Source of the DNA: Bacillota bacterium
GTDB lineage: Bacteria; Bacillota; Clostridia; Christensenellales; UMGS416
Direction of reading: 5' to 3'
Assembly: GCA_023410875.1 (NCBI GenBank)
Contig: JAEYPH010000096.1
Location: 1-46,683, forward strand
Length of the DNA stretch: 46,683 bases
Part shown: positions 7,568-15,797 of the stretch, piece by piece
Layout: every line of letters starts with the position of its first letter
Numbering within the stretch: position 1 is the first letter of the stretch
The notes under the pieces: generated by a model
The model's database searches: none
Told to the model about the DNA's origin: nothing
The model's input: only the letters and a program-made list of their open reading frames with translations
Program-made: the position numbers and the translations under genes

Positions 7568-7733
7568 GGTCTGCTCCCTCCCTTCACACAGCACGGTCTA
7601 TCATAGAATGATACCCAAAAAGAGTATAACATGCAATCCTACGTCCTACGCGGTGTGTTAAGCATCGTTCTCTTCGCAATCTTGTTCAAGAAACAGATCG
7701 GTGAATCTGCTATGATTGCTTCGGGTGGTAGCG

Positions 7734-8636
7734 ATGGCGGACAATCAGGAAAAAGTAAACGCAGTACAGCGAATGCAAGACTACATGATGACGCACTATC
7801 AGGAAGAAATATCTCTGCAGGACCTGGCCGATGCTGCGCTGTATTCGCCTTGGCACGCGCTGCGCGCTTTCACCGAGTTGACGGGGAAAACGCCCTTTGC
7901 GTATCTTCGCACGGTCCGGCTTTCCGAGGCGGCAAAAAAGCTGCGTAATTCCGGCGCAAGCGTACTCGACATTGCCCTTAGTTCCGCGTTCGGTTCCCAC
8001 GAGGGGTTCACCAAGGCATTCTCCCGGGAGTTCGCGATGTCCCCACGCCAATACCGCGAAACAACACCAACGATACCGCTTTTTACCTACTACCCAATCA
8101 GCAGCAGCCGATATGAATCATTTGAGAAGGGAGAGTACACAATGCCCAGTACCGTTGTTTTTACACAGGTCATCGAGCGCCCCGCGCGCAAGCTGATCTT
8201 GAAAAGAGGGATCAAGGCAACCGATTATTTTGAATATTGTGAAGAGGTCGGTTGTGACGTCTGGGGAATCCTGGAGAGCATAAAGGGCGCTCTTCACGAA
8301 TCCATCGGCGTTTGGCTCCCGGAGAACATGCGCAAACCCGGCACGTCGGAATACTGTCAGGCGGTGGAAATGCCTGCCAATTTCTCCGGCGAAATCCCTG
8401 ACGGCTTTGACATCATCGATTTGCCTGCCTGCAAGTATATGGTCTTTCACGGGGAGCCCTTCGAGGACGAGAAATTCCGTGAAGCCATCGGCCTGGTGTG
8501 GGATGCCATCGAACGCTATGATCCCAAACACTTCGGGTGGGAGTGGGCGCCGAACGATGGACCGCGGTTCCAGCTTGCGCCGATGGGACAGCGCGGTTAC
8601 ATCGAAGGTCTGCCTGTCCGGGAGTACAAACGTTAA
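7734..8636 (+). CDS. AraC-family regulator fused to a GyrI-like effector domain
   Basis: A 300-residue protein. Residues about 11-110 hold two AraC helix-turn-helix motifs (ISLQDLADAALYSPWHALRAF and VLDIALSSAFGSHEGFTKAF) ending in the conserved MSPRQYRE. Residues about 140-300 resemble a GyrI/BltR-like small-molecule binding domain (ERPARKLI, LPACKYMVFHGEP, GWEWAPNDGPRFQLAPM). Such fusions sense hydrophobic or drug-like ligands, and the ligand here is unknown. The start was placed at ATG 7734; a TTG at 7716 or GTG at 7725 is possible because the ribosome binding site (GGGTGG) is weak. No obvious target gene follows. Confidence 0.8.
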   Translation: MADNQEKVNAVQRMQDYMMTHYQEEISLQDLADAALYSPWHALRAFTELTGKTPFAYLRTVRLSEAAKKLRNSGASVLDIALSSAFGSHEGFTKAFSREFAMSPRQYRETTPTIPLFTYYPISSSRYESFEKGEYTMPSTVVFTQVIERPARKLILKRGIKATDYFEYCEEVGCDVWGILESIKGALHESIGVWLPENMRKPGTSEYCQAVEMPANFSGEIPDGFDIIDLPACKYMVFHGEPFEDEKFREAIGLVWDAIERYDPKHFGWEWAPNDGPRFQLAPMGQRGYIEGLPVREYKR

Positions 8637-8656
8637 ACGGTCCTCTCGCATTTAAC

Positions 8657-8694
8657 GAAAACGGATACCGCCGCATATGGGGGTATCCGTTTTT
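8657..8694 (+). terminator. Strong intrinsic terminator after the AraC/GyrI gene
   Basis: AAAACGGATACC and GGTATCCGTTTT form a 12-bp stem, ending in a TTTTT run, 20 bases after the stop codon. Confidence 0.9.
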
Positions 8695-8772
8695 GCTAAG
8701 TCCTTCACTTCGTCACGATAGGTTACTCTTTCAACGCATATTCTTAACGAAGTCTCCATATTCTATCATTGC

Positions 8773-8809
8773 GTACATTGTTGACATTCTGTACACATTT
8801 TGATATAAA
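8773..8809 (+). promoter_or_regulatory. Promoter of the second toxin-antitoxin pair, with a possible operator
   Basis: A perfect TTGACA (8781-8786), 17-base spacer and TATAAA (8804-8809). GTACA (8773-8777) and TGTAC (8790-8794) form an inverted repeat around the -35, a plausible antitoxin operator. The -10 overlaps an AAAGGAGG. With a start of transcription near 8816 the leader would be only about nine bases and carry the second AAGGAG, directly next to the ATG. Confidence 0.65.
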
Positions 8810-8824
8810 GGAGGCGCAAAGGAG

Positions 8825-9262
8825 ATGAACCCATTGATTACGCTCAAAGCCACCGATGTCCGGCGGGACTGGAGTGCGGTTATGGAAACCACTGTTCGGG
8901 AAAAGCCGCAGTTCATCAAGCGCACCAGAGATTATATGGTGTTGGCGGACGCAAAGCTCTTTGAGAATTTGTTGTCCGTCTATCAGTTTACGGCCGATAA
9001 GTTGATGGAAGAGGACGGCTCCGTCACGCTTTCCTTGAAGGAAATCGATTTGGTCGAGAACGGAAAGACCGAAGGTGAAGCCAGACTTTTGCTAGGCAAG
9101 GCTATCCTTGACTATGCCGAAGACTTTTATAAGGAGTTTACGCTTTGGAGCGCGGCGCCAAACAGGAAAGCCCATATCCCCTATGTGTTGAAGGCCCTGA
9201 CGATGGATGATTCCAAAAAGATCGGAGACGCCGTGCTGCTATGCCAAGCTGGAGGGATCTGA
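8825..9262 (+). CDS. Antitoxin of a type II toxin-antitoxin pair (Phd/YefM-like)
   Basis: A 145-residue protein whose N-terminal LKATDVRRDWSAVMETTVRE followed by KPQFIKRTRDYMVLADAKLFE resembles Phd/YefM-type DNA-binding antitoxins. The C-terminal half (residues about 60-145) is the presumed toxin-contact region. It overlaps the toxin start by 22 bases, which implies translational coupling. Identification as an antitoxin rests on this layout and on the N-terminal similarity, not on a strict motif. Confidence 0.75.
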   Translation: MNPLITLKATDVRRDWSAVMETTVREKPQFIKRTRDYMVLADAKLFENLLSVYQFTADKLMEEDGSVTLSLKEIDLVENGKTEGEARLLLGKAILDYAEDFYKEFTLWSAAPNRKAHIPYVLKALTMDDSKKIGDAVLLCQAGGI

Positions 9263-9459
9263 GGCGCTTTTGTGAAAGGGATGGCTGGGAGCTCTATAAA
9301 AGCACCGACCATCTCTACTATCGCAAACAGGATGAGGCCGGGAACATCCGGCATACAAAGGTATCCAACGGTACAGGCGAAATATTCGGCAGATTATGGG
9401 ATGAAATACTCAAGAAGCAGCTTCAGGTTACGATAGAATACTTCAATCGCAAAATTTAG
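9241..9459 (+). CDS. HicA-like mRNA interferase toxin
   Basis: A 72-residue basic protein with a small double-stranded-RNA-binding-like fold. Family features are RRFCERDGWELYKSTDHLYYRK, where the usual HicA active-site His follows Thr/Asp, then TKVSNGTGEI and LWDEILKKQLQVT. HicA toxins cleave mRNA. Here the partner is not a HicB but the Phd/YefM-like protein just upstream, a combination often seen in Clostridia. It ends two bases before the thiN end from the other strand, with no visible terminator. Confidence 0.78.
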   Translation: MPSWRDLRRFCERDGWELYKSTDHLYYRKQDEAGNIRHTKVSNGTGEIFGRLWDEILKKQLQVTIEYFNRKI

Positions 9460-9460
9460 C

Positions 9461-10099
9461 TTATCGCACCTTCGTCACCACGATCAACGCCCAACCCGTT
9501 ATATCTACTCTCGCCTGCCGCGCTGTGAGCACATTGCTCACGCCGATGGGCATATCCGCCGGCAGTGCCAGCGGCTCCTGCGTGCCATACTGCAGCCCCT
9601 CAAGATAGCGCGCCGCCGCGTCGCCGGCCAATGGCAGCAGCGAAACGGTATTGCCGACATCTCCCAGAATGTCCGTAAGGCCGGTGGCCGCCCAGGCGCG
9701 GGTGTGCTCATCGCGCATCTCGCAGCGCGCCCCATGCCGGGCCGCGCGCAACAGCAGCGCCACATTGCCCAGCAGGTGGTCCAGCCGCCCGCCCAGCGCG
9801 CCCAGCAGCGCGATGTCCACGGCTCCCTTATCCAACGCCCAGTCCACGGCCAGCTGCCCGTCGGTAAAGTCCTTCTCCGGCGAGCAGCGCAGCACCGGCA
9901 CGCCGGCCTGCTCCAGCTCCTGGGCCAAGCCCTCGTACAGCGAATCCATATCCCCCAGCAGCACATGGGGCCGCACGCCGATGTGCGCCAGCGCCTGTGC
10001 GCCGCCGTCGGCGGCCACGATCAGGTCCGCTTGAGACACCTGTTCTTTCAGGAATTCCGCACCGGGCGCGTCACCGCCCAGCGCGATCAGTGCCTTCAT
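9461..10099 (-). CDS. thiN: Thiamine pyrophosphokinase
   Basis: A 212-residue enzyme transferring pyrophosphate from ATP to thiamine to make thiamine pyrophosphate. Motifs: IVAADGGAQALAH (about 30-42), HVLLGDMDSL (about 46-55), PEKDFTDGQLAVDWAL (about 77-92) and LLGALGGRLDHLLGNVALL. The C-terminal beta domain is present with a short tail. It is the last gene of the def-thiN operon and overlaps rpe by four bases (ATGA). The order rsgA-rpe-thiN is standard for Firmicutes. Confidence 0.93.
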   Translation of the reverse strand: MKALIALGGDAPGAEFLKEQVSQADLIVAADGGAQALAHIGVRPHVLLGDMDSLYEGLAQELEQAGVPVLRCSPEKDFTDGQLAVDWALDKGAVDIALLGALGGRLDHLLGNVALLLRAARHGARCEMRDEHTRAWAATGLTDILGDVGNTVSLLPLAGDAAARYLEGLQYGTQEPLALPADMPIGVSNVLTARQARVDITGWALIVVTKVR

Positions 10100-10761
10100 T
10101 GGGCGGCCTCGCGCAAGGCCCGCACGGCGGCGGCCATGTCGGCGGCGTTGAAGAGCAGGGAGCCCGCGACGATCACGTTGGCCCCCGCGCCGGCGGCCAG
10201 TTTCACGGTGTCAAAGTTGATGCCGCCATCCACCTCGATGTCCAACTCCAGCCCCAGCCGCTGTGCCTCGGAGCGCAGCGCGGCGATCTTGTCCGTGCTC
10301 TCGGGGATGTATTTCTGCCCGCCCCAGCCGGGGTTCACCGACATGATCAGCGCCATGTCCATGTGCTCCAACGCGGCAAAAAGCACGCCGACCGGCGTGG
10401 GCGGGTTTACCGAGGCGCTGGCGCGCACACCCCGGCTACGGATGTGCCGGAGCAACGCGGGCAAATCTGCCGCGGCCTCGGCGTGCACGGTCACGATGTC
10501 GGCGCCCGAATCTATGAAACTGTCCACATGCCGTTCCGGTTCGGTGATCATCAGGTGCACGTCCAGAGGCAGGCGCGTGCGCTTTTTGAGCGCTGCGGCC
10601 ATCTGCGCGCCGAAGGTCAGCGGCGGCACAAAGTGGCCGTCCATGACGTCCAGATGCAGAAAATCCGCGCCGGCGGCCTCCACGGCGGCCACGGCCTCGC
10701 CCAGCGCGGCGAAGTCGGCGGTCAGGATGCTGGGGGCGATGCGGATGCCGCGTTCAGTCAT
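10096..10761 (-). CDS. rpe: Ribulose-phosphate 3-epimerase
   Basis: A 221-residue TIM barrel that interconverts ribulose 5-phosphate and xylulose 5-phosphate. Seen: IAPSILTADFAAL, FLHLDVMDGHFVPPLTFG (metal His and catalytic Asp), LDVHLMI, LIMSVNPGWGGQKYIP and LDIEVDGGIN (second catalytic Asp). Full family length. It overlaps rsgA by eight bases and thiN by four. Confidence 0.95.
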   Translation of the reverse strand: MTERGIRIAPSILTADFAALGEAVAAVEAAGADFLHLDVMDGHFVPPLTFGAQMAAALKKRTRLPLDVHLMITEPERHVDSFIDSGADIVTVHAEAAADLPALLRHIRSRGVRASASVNPPTPVGVLFAALEHMDMALIMSVNPGWGGQKYIPESTDKIAALRSEAQRLGLELDIEVDGGINFDTVKLAAGAGANVIVAGSLLFNAADMAAAVRALREAAQ

Positions 10762-11668
10762 AACGGTTTTTCCACCTTTCCTTGAGTTCAGTCAATATTT
10801 CTGTATAGCGCTCCCACCTTCCCCGTGGGATGGATCCGTCGGCCACAGCGTCCTTTACTGCGCAGCCGGGTTCGCTCTGATGCAGGCAGCCGGCGAAGCG
10901 GCACTTGTTCTCATAAGGCGCGAATTCAGGGTAAAGCGCCGGCAGCAGGCGCGGCTCCAGCGGCTCCATTTCCAGCAGGCTGAAGCCCGGCGTGTCCGCT
11001 ATGGCTCCCGGGTCGCTTGGCCGATGCGCAGCATCCGACCAGGCGCCATCCAGCATTAGAAGCTCCACATGGCGCGTTGTGTGCCGCCCTCGCTCCAAGC
11101 GCTGGCTTACACTTCCTGTCTCCAGAGAGAGAGAGGGGAACAGCGCGTTGAGCAGCGATGACTTGCCCACGCCGCTCTGGCCGGCCAGGCAGCAGCACCG
11201 GCCGGCGATGGCGGCCTGCAATCCATCCAGCCCTGTGCCGGTGGCCGCGGAGACACGGTGCACGGCGCTCACCGCGTCGGCATATTGCCCTACCAATGCA
11301 TCGATTTCGGCGTCGCCGGCCAGGTCGCATTTGTTGATCACCATCTCGGCGCTCACGTCGATGAGCCGGGCCTGCAGCAGCAGCTTGTCCATGAGCAGCA
11401 GATCCGGCGGCGGAGCGCTGGCCGCCGTCACCAGCAGCAGCGCGTCCACATTGGCCATGGGCGGACGTTTGAGCGCATTGGTGCGGGGCTCAATGGCGTC
11501 CACCGCGCCCAGTTCTTCGCCGTCGTTGGGCGTAAACCGCACCCAATCGCCGATCATCGGTGTTACCTTCTCCTTGCGAAAACGCCCACGGGCGCGGCAA
11601 AAATAGGTCTTCCCGTCGCAGAGCACCTCATAGAAACCGCCCACGCCCTTTAAGATGCGTCCGCGCAT
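10754..11668 (-). CDS. rsgA: Ribosome small subunit-dependent GTPase RsgA
   Basis: A 304-residue circularly permuted GTPase that helps mature the 30S subunit. In order: an N-terminal OB fold (MRGRILKGVGGFYEV), G4 NKCDLAGD, the P-loop GQSGVGKSSLLNALF, G3 DTPGFSLLEM, then a zinc-knuckle region (NKCRFAGCLHQSEPGCAV). The start at 11668 was chosen because ATG overlaps the prkC stop (TGATG) and the protein then begins like other RsgA proteins; the longer frame to 11707 adds 13 unrelated residues. Confidence 0.95.
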   Translation of the reverse strand: MRGRILKGVGGFYEVLCDGKTYFCRARGRFRKEKVTPMIGDWVRFTPNDGEELGAVDAIEPRTNALKRPPMANVDALLLVTAASAPPPDLLLMDKLLLQARLIDVSAEMVINKCDLAGDAEIDALVGQYADAVSAVHRVSAATGTGLDGLQAAIAGRCCCLAGQSGVGKSSLLNALFPSLSLETGSVSQRLERGRHTTRHVELLMLDGAWSDAAHRPSDPGAIADTPGFSLLEMEPLEPRLLPALYPEFAPYENKCRFAGCLHQSEPGCAVKDAVADGSIPRGRWERYTEILTELKERWKNRYD

Positions 11669-13614
11669 CAGTTGGCGTCCTCCTCCACAAAGGTCACCGT
11701 TTCCCATTTCTTTTCCACACCGTCTATCACCAGCTTAACCGTTTTCTGTCCCAGCGTGGCGCTCTCCAGCGTCACCGTTCTGTCGTATTCTCCGGCGTCC
11801 AGCACCTCGTCATACACGGTCAGGACATCCTGACCGTCCACAAACAACACGCGCACCCGGGTGGAATCTTTGGCCACCTGAAAGTGCATCTCGAACTCCT
11901 TGCGATAATCGGGAGCCGTGCCGGAGCTCACCCACAGCGTCACCATCTGCCCATCCAGGGGCACGTCTTCCTCAGGGCTTTGGCGCAGCACAGTGCCCTC
12001 GGGCTGGCTGGAATCCATAGGCTCGGTGCTGATGTTGGCGACCACGAGGCCCAGATCGTAAAGGCGGTCGAAGGCCTTTTGCTTGTCCATAAAGAGCAGC
12101 TTGGGCATCGTCGGGTTTTCCACAGCGGCTGGCTTGGCCAGCCAGATGTCCACATTGCTGCCCTTGGGCAGCATCTCTTGCGGCGCGGGGTTCTGACGTA
12201 TCACGGTGTCCTTTGCCTTGGGGCTTTCCTCGCGCAGAACGTTGCCCAGCTTCAGGCCCAGCTTGGTCAGCGTGTTGCGGGCGGCCTGCTGGGTCATGCC
12301 GCTTAAATCCGGCACGGCCACAGGCTCGCGGCCCTGGCTCACCGTGAGCACAAGCACGCCGTCGCCGGGCAGCGTGCTGCCCTTGCCGGGGTCCTGGCTC
12401 ATGATGATGCCCTTTTCCACCTCATCGCTGGTGGCAGGCTCGAACGTATGGGGAATTTCCATGGCCTTGAGCTGTGCTTCGGCCCGCTCCTGGTCCATGC
12501 CCACATAATTTTGCACGGTGACTTCCTTGGGCAGCATGGAGCGGATGATGGCGCTGGCCGCGTAGTAAATCGTGGCCAGCAGCGCCGCTGTGAGCAGCAC
12601 ATAGAGCACGATGTTCACAGCGCTGGGGCCGCGGCGCTGGGGCCGCAGGTTTGACCTGGATACGCCGGCGCCTGTGCCGGTGCTGACGCCGGCCCCCGTG
12701 CCCGTGACGCCGCCCTCGCCTCGCAGGATGTGCAGCGGGCGGGTGCCGTCGAAATCCTCGGCGGAGCGCTTGATGTGGATGTAGTTCCCCTCGGGCTCCA
12801 GCAGCGTGCGCTCCAGGTCGCGGGCCATCTCCCGGGCGTTGTCATAGCGCACCGACGGGTCCTTGGCAACGGCTTTCAGGATCACCAGTTCCAGCGCCTT
12901 AGGGATGTCGGGAGCCAACTCCCGGGGCGGCCGCGGGGCGTCCTGCAGGTGCTTGAGCGCGATGGCCACCGGCGTGTCGCCGTTGAAGGGTACCGTGCCG
13001 GTTACCATCTCATAGAGCACGATGCCCATGGAATAGATGTCGGCTTTCTCGTCGGTGCTGATGCCTCTGGCTTGCTCCGGGGAGATGTAGTGGACAGAGC
13101 CCAACACGTTGGAACCGGAAATCGTCATCGTGGCGCTGTCCGGCGCCTTGGCGATGCCGAAGTCCGCGACCTTGATGGTGCCCTCATGGCTGATAAGGAT
13201 GTTTTGAGGTTTGATATCCCGATGCACCAGTTGATGGCTGTGGGCATAGAACAGCGCGTCGCAGATCTGGCGGCCGATGCGCACGGCCTCCGGGGGCCGA
13301 AGGCGCCCGTGGCGGGAGATGTACTCCTTGAGCGTCATGCCCAGTACATATTCCATAACGATGTAGTGCCGGCCGTCCTGGCAGCCGACCTCCATCGTCT
13401 TTACGATGTTCTTGTGGGAATATTTGATGGCGATCTGGCTTTCCTTCTCGAAGCGGCGCACATAGTTGTCGTCCTCCATGTACTCGCTGCGCAGCACCTT
13501 GATGGCCACCTCGTCGCCGGTCTCCCGGTCATAGCCGCGATACACGATGGCCATGCCGCCGGAGCCGATAACGCCGTTGATGATATAGCGGTTGGCGATG
13601 ACGCTGCCTTCCAT
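11668..13614 (-). CDS. prkC: PASTA-domain Ser/Thr protein kinase
   Basis: A 648-residue single-pass membrane kinase. Kinase domain: glycine loop IGSGGMAIVYRG (16-27), Lys39 in VAIKVL, HRDIKPQN (131-138), DFG (151-153) and ISPEQARG. A juxtamembrane linker carries two copies of GTGAGVS. The membrane segment is at about 332-355. Three extracellular PASTA domains span about 365-565, followed by a beta-rich tail of about 80 residues of unknown role. The family senses muropeptides and phosphorylates cell-wall and translation targets; PrpC next door removes the phosphates. Start at ATG 13614, overlapping the prpC stop; a GTG one codon earlier is equally possible. Confidence 0.95.
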   Translation of the reverse strand: MEGSVIANRYIINGVIGSGGMAIVYRGYDRETGDEVAIKVLRSEYMEDDNYVRRFEKESQIAIKYSHKNIVKTMEVGCQDGRHYIVMEYVLGMTLKEYISRHGRLRPPEAVRIGRQICDALFYAHSHQLVHRDIKPQNILISHEGTIKVADFGIAKAPDSATMTISGSNVLGSVHYISPEQARGISTDEKADIYSMGIVLYEMVTGTVPFNGDTPVAIALKHLQDAPRPPRELAPDIPKALELVILKAVAKDPSVRYDNAREMARDLERTLLEPEGNYIHIKRSAEDFDGTRPLHILRGEGGVTGTGAGVSTGTGAGVSRSNLRPQRRGPSAVNIVLYVLLTAALLATIYYAASAIIRSMLPKEVTVQNYVGMDQERAEAQLKAMEIPHTFEPATSDEVEKGIIMSQDPGKGSTLPGDGVLVLTVSQGREPVAVPDLSGMTQQAARNTLTKLGLKLGNVLREESPKAKDTVIRQNPAPQEMLPKGSNVDIWLAKPAAVENPTMPKLLFMDKQKAFDRLYDLGLVVANISTEPMDSSQPEGTVLRQSPEEDVPLDGQMVTLWVSSGTAPDYRKEFEMHFQVAKDSTRVRVLFVDGQDVLTVYDEVLDAGEYDRTVTLESATLGQKTVKLVIDGVEKKWETVTFVEEDAN

Positions 13615-14357
13615 CACGCATCACCCCCGGCGCGGCATAGCACCACCGTGATGTTGTCCGAGCCGCCGCGCTCCAAAGCCTGCGCCACCATGCGCTGGCA
13701 GGCGGTCTCCAACGTGGGCTCCTGCAGCGCGCGCAGCATATCCTCTTCGTCCAGATAGTTGCTTAAGCCGTCGGAGCACAGCACCACGACGTCGCCCGCG
13801 CGCATTTCCTCGGTGAACACGTCGGCGTCGGCAAAGGAATCGCTGCCCACGGCGCGGGTGATCACGTTGCGGTAGGGGTGGCTGCGGGCCTCCTCGGCGT
13901 TCATACGGCCCCGGTCCACCATCAATTGCACCAGTGAGTGGTCGCGGGTCACCTGCCGGGCTGCGCCGTCGCGCACCAGATAGCCCCGGCTGTCGCCCAC
14001 ATTGCCCAGCAGCCACACGCCGTCGCCCCGGGCCATCAGCGTCATCGTCGTGCCCATGCCCTGGTAGAACTCGTTGGTAGACGCGTACTCCTGTATGGCG
14101 CGGTTGGCCTCGCGGAAGGCCCAGCGCACGGTGTCCTCCGGCGCGGCGGACGGGTCCTGCGCCGCCGCCGCGGCAAAAATGTTGCACGCCACCTGCACGC
14201 ACAGGGCGCTGGCCACGTCGCCGGCATTGTAGCCGCCCATGCCGTCGGCCACGATGGCCAGCCCTTGCGGCCCGCCGTCACCGGGGATGTAGTAGCTGTC
14301 CTCGTTGCGTTTGCGCACGTTGCCCTTATGGGTGCTGGCTGCGTACTCTAACTTCAC
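13614..14357 (-). CDS. prpC: PP2C-type protein phosphatase (Stp1/PrpC)
   Basis: A 247-residue metal-dependent phosphatase with KGNVRKRNEDSYY (N-terminal metal site), IVADGMGGYNAGDVAS, GTTMTLM, VGDSRGYLVRDG, VLCSDGLSNYL and GGSDNITVVL. It counteracts PrkC. Start chosen at GTG 14357, because AGAGGTG sits five bases upstream and the protein then begins MKLEYAASTHKG as in homologues. The open frame to 14600 only reads through repeat DNA. Confidence 0.93.
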   Translation of the reverse strand: MKLEYAASTHKGNVRKRNEDSYYIPGDGGPQGLAIVADGMGGYNAGDVASALCVQVACNIFAAAAAQDPSAAPEDTVRWAFREANRAIQEYASTNEFYQGMGTTMTLMARGDGVWLLGNVGDSRGYLVRDGAARQVTRDHSLVQLMVDRGRMNAEEARSHPYRNVITRAVGSDSFADADVFTEEMRAGDVVVLCSDGLSNYLDEEDMLRALQEPTLETACQRMVAQALERGGSDNITVVLCRAGGDA

Positions 14358-14417
14358 TTTACACCTCTGAAAAACCGTGTCCTGACCGTCTAGAAAGGAA
14401 ATGCCTGTGTGCCTTTG

Positions 14418-14513
14418 TGTCATTCCGAACGTAGTGAGGAATTTCCCTGTTAAGCTACGCCGATGTTCTCCATTGGGAGATTCTTCGGGCACAGCGTGCC
14501 CTCTGAATGACAG
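14418..14513. repeat. Imperfect-palindrome repeat (TGTCATTCC...GAATGACAG), copy A
   Basis: Starts TGTCATTCCGAACG-GTGAGGAAT and ends GATTCTTCGGGCACAGCG...TGAATGACAG, so the two ends are inverted copies. This family is known from many Firmicutes genomes, where it often shows up as spurious CHSERSEES peptides. Confidence 0.85.
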
Positions 14514-14538
14514 AACCGGATGTTGAGCGAACCTCGAG

Positions 14539-14669
14539 CTGTCATTCCGAACGAAGCGAGGAATCCCAGGCTGCATGGGCGAGCAGTGCGCAAAGCGCAC
14601 GACCAGCCCCCGAGAGAACGGCGTTATACTTAGGGATTCTTCGGGCGCTGCGCTTCCTCAGAATGACAG
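14539..14669. repeat. Imperfect-palindrome repeat, copy B
   Basis: CTGTCATTCCGAACGAAGCGAGGAAT at the left and GGATTCTTCGGGCGCTGCGC...CAGAATGACAG at the right. The centre, including a GGGCGAGCAGTGCGCAAAGCGC stretch, differs from copy A. Confidence 0.85.
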
Positions 14670-14690
14670 GACCGACTGTCGAACCCTGAA

Positions 14691-14722
14691 CTGTCATTCC
14701 GAGCGCAGCGAGGAATCTCCCT
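14691..14722. repeat. Half copy of the same repeat overlapping the rlmN end
   Basis: CTGTCATTCCGAGCGCAGCGAGGAATCTCC only, without the right-hand half. It encodes the last residues (GDSSLRSE) and the stop codon of rlmN on the opposite strand. Confidence 0.8.
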
Positions 14723-15797
14723 GTGTGATGTCAGACGTAGCACCTTCCTCCAACCTCCTGCGCCGCAGCTGCCCGCACGCGCCTTCAATGTCCGCTCCCA
14801 TGGTTCTGCGGACCGTCGCGGAGACGCCCTTGTCCGTGAGCCACTTCAAAAAGCGTTCGGCCCCGGCGCGGGAGCTGCCCTTGAGGCCGGTCTCCGGCAC
14901 GTCGTTCAAAGGGATCAGGTTCACGTGGGCCTGCAGGCCCTTGAGCAGCGCGGCCAGCTTGGCCGCGTCGGCGGCGCTGTCGTTGGTTCCCTCAATCAGT
15001 GCGTATTCGATGATGGCCCGGCGGCCTGTCGTGGCCACATAGTGGCGCAGCGCGTCCATCACTTCCAAGAGCGGATACGCCCGCGCCGCAGGGATCAGCC
15101 GGGCGCGCACGGCCTCGTCGGCGGCATGCAGGCTTAGGCACAGCGTCACCGGCAGACCCTCGCCGGCCAGCCGGCGCATGCCCTGGGGCAGCCCGCACGT
15201 GGAAAGCGAGATGTTGCGGGCGCTGATGCCCAGGCCGTGGTTCTCTGCCGAGGCAGTAGCCCGGCGCAGGAAGGCCAGCACATCGTCGTAGTTATCCAGC
15301 GGCTCGCCGCTGCCCATGAGCACCAGGTTGGTCACCTGCCGGCCGCCGCCCAACGCGGCATTGATGGACAAGACTTGCCCCAGCATCTCGCCGGCGGTCA
15401 GGTTGCGCACCAAGCCCCCGCGGGTGCTGGCGCAGAAGGCGCAGCCCATGCGGCAGCCCACCTGGGTGGAAAGGCACAGCGTGTTGCCGTGGTGGTAGCG
15501 CATCAGCACGCCCTCGATCAAATGACCGTCATCCAGTGCAAACAGATACTTGCGCGTATCATCCAGCGCCGACTCCTTGCTCTCCACGATGGCCGCGCCG
15601 CCCAGGCGGAAGCGCTGGGCCAACTGCTCGCGCAGGCTCTTGGGCAGCGTGCTCATGCCCTCTATGGTCTTGCCCTGCAGCAGGCCGTCCATAACCTGGC
15701 GGGCGCGGTAGGCCGGCTGGCCCAACTCGCCCAACGCCTGGGTGAGCTGCTGCAAATCCATATCCAACAGCGCCGGCTTTTGCATGGTTTCGGTCAT
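14694..15797 (-). CDS. rlmN: 23S rRNA (adenine2503-C2)-methyltransferase RlmN
   Basis: A 367-residue radical SAM enzyme that methylates A2503 of 23S rRNA and A37 of some tRNAs. The cluster-binding CRMGCAFC (C-x3-C-x2-C) follows TLCLSTQVG, and the catalytic Cys near the C-terminus is in GADIEGACGQL. The last residues (DITQGDSSLRSE) are not family sequence; they come from a repeat half-copy that also supplies the stop codon. The start overlaps the rsmB stop by four bases. Confidence 0.95.
   Translation of the reverse strand: MTETMQKPALLDMDLQQLTQALGELGQPAYRARQVMDGLLQGKTIEGMSTLPKSLREQLAQRFRLGGAAIVESKESALDDTRKYLFALDDGHLIEGVLMRYHHGNTLCLSTQVGCRMGCAFCASTRGGLVRNLTAGEMLGQVLSINAALGGGRQVTNLVLMGSGEPLDNYDDVLAFLRRATASAENHGLGISARNISLSTCGLPQGMRRLAGEGLPVTLCLSLHAADEAVRARLIPAARAYPLLEVMDALRHYVATTGRRAIIEYALIEGTNDSAADAAKLAALLKGLQAHVNLIPLNDVPETGLKGSSRAGAERFLKWLTDKGVSATVRRTMGADIEGACGQLRRRRLEEGATSDITQGDSSLRSE

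Noticed and set aside
14507..14689. Short peptides reading CHSERSEES-like sequence
   Set aside because: They come from the palindromic repeat and lack ribosome binding sites; not genes.
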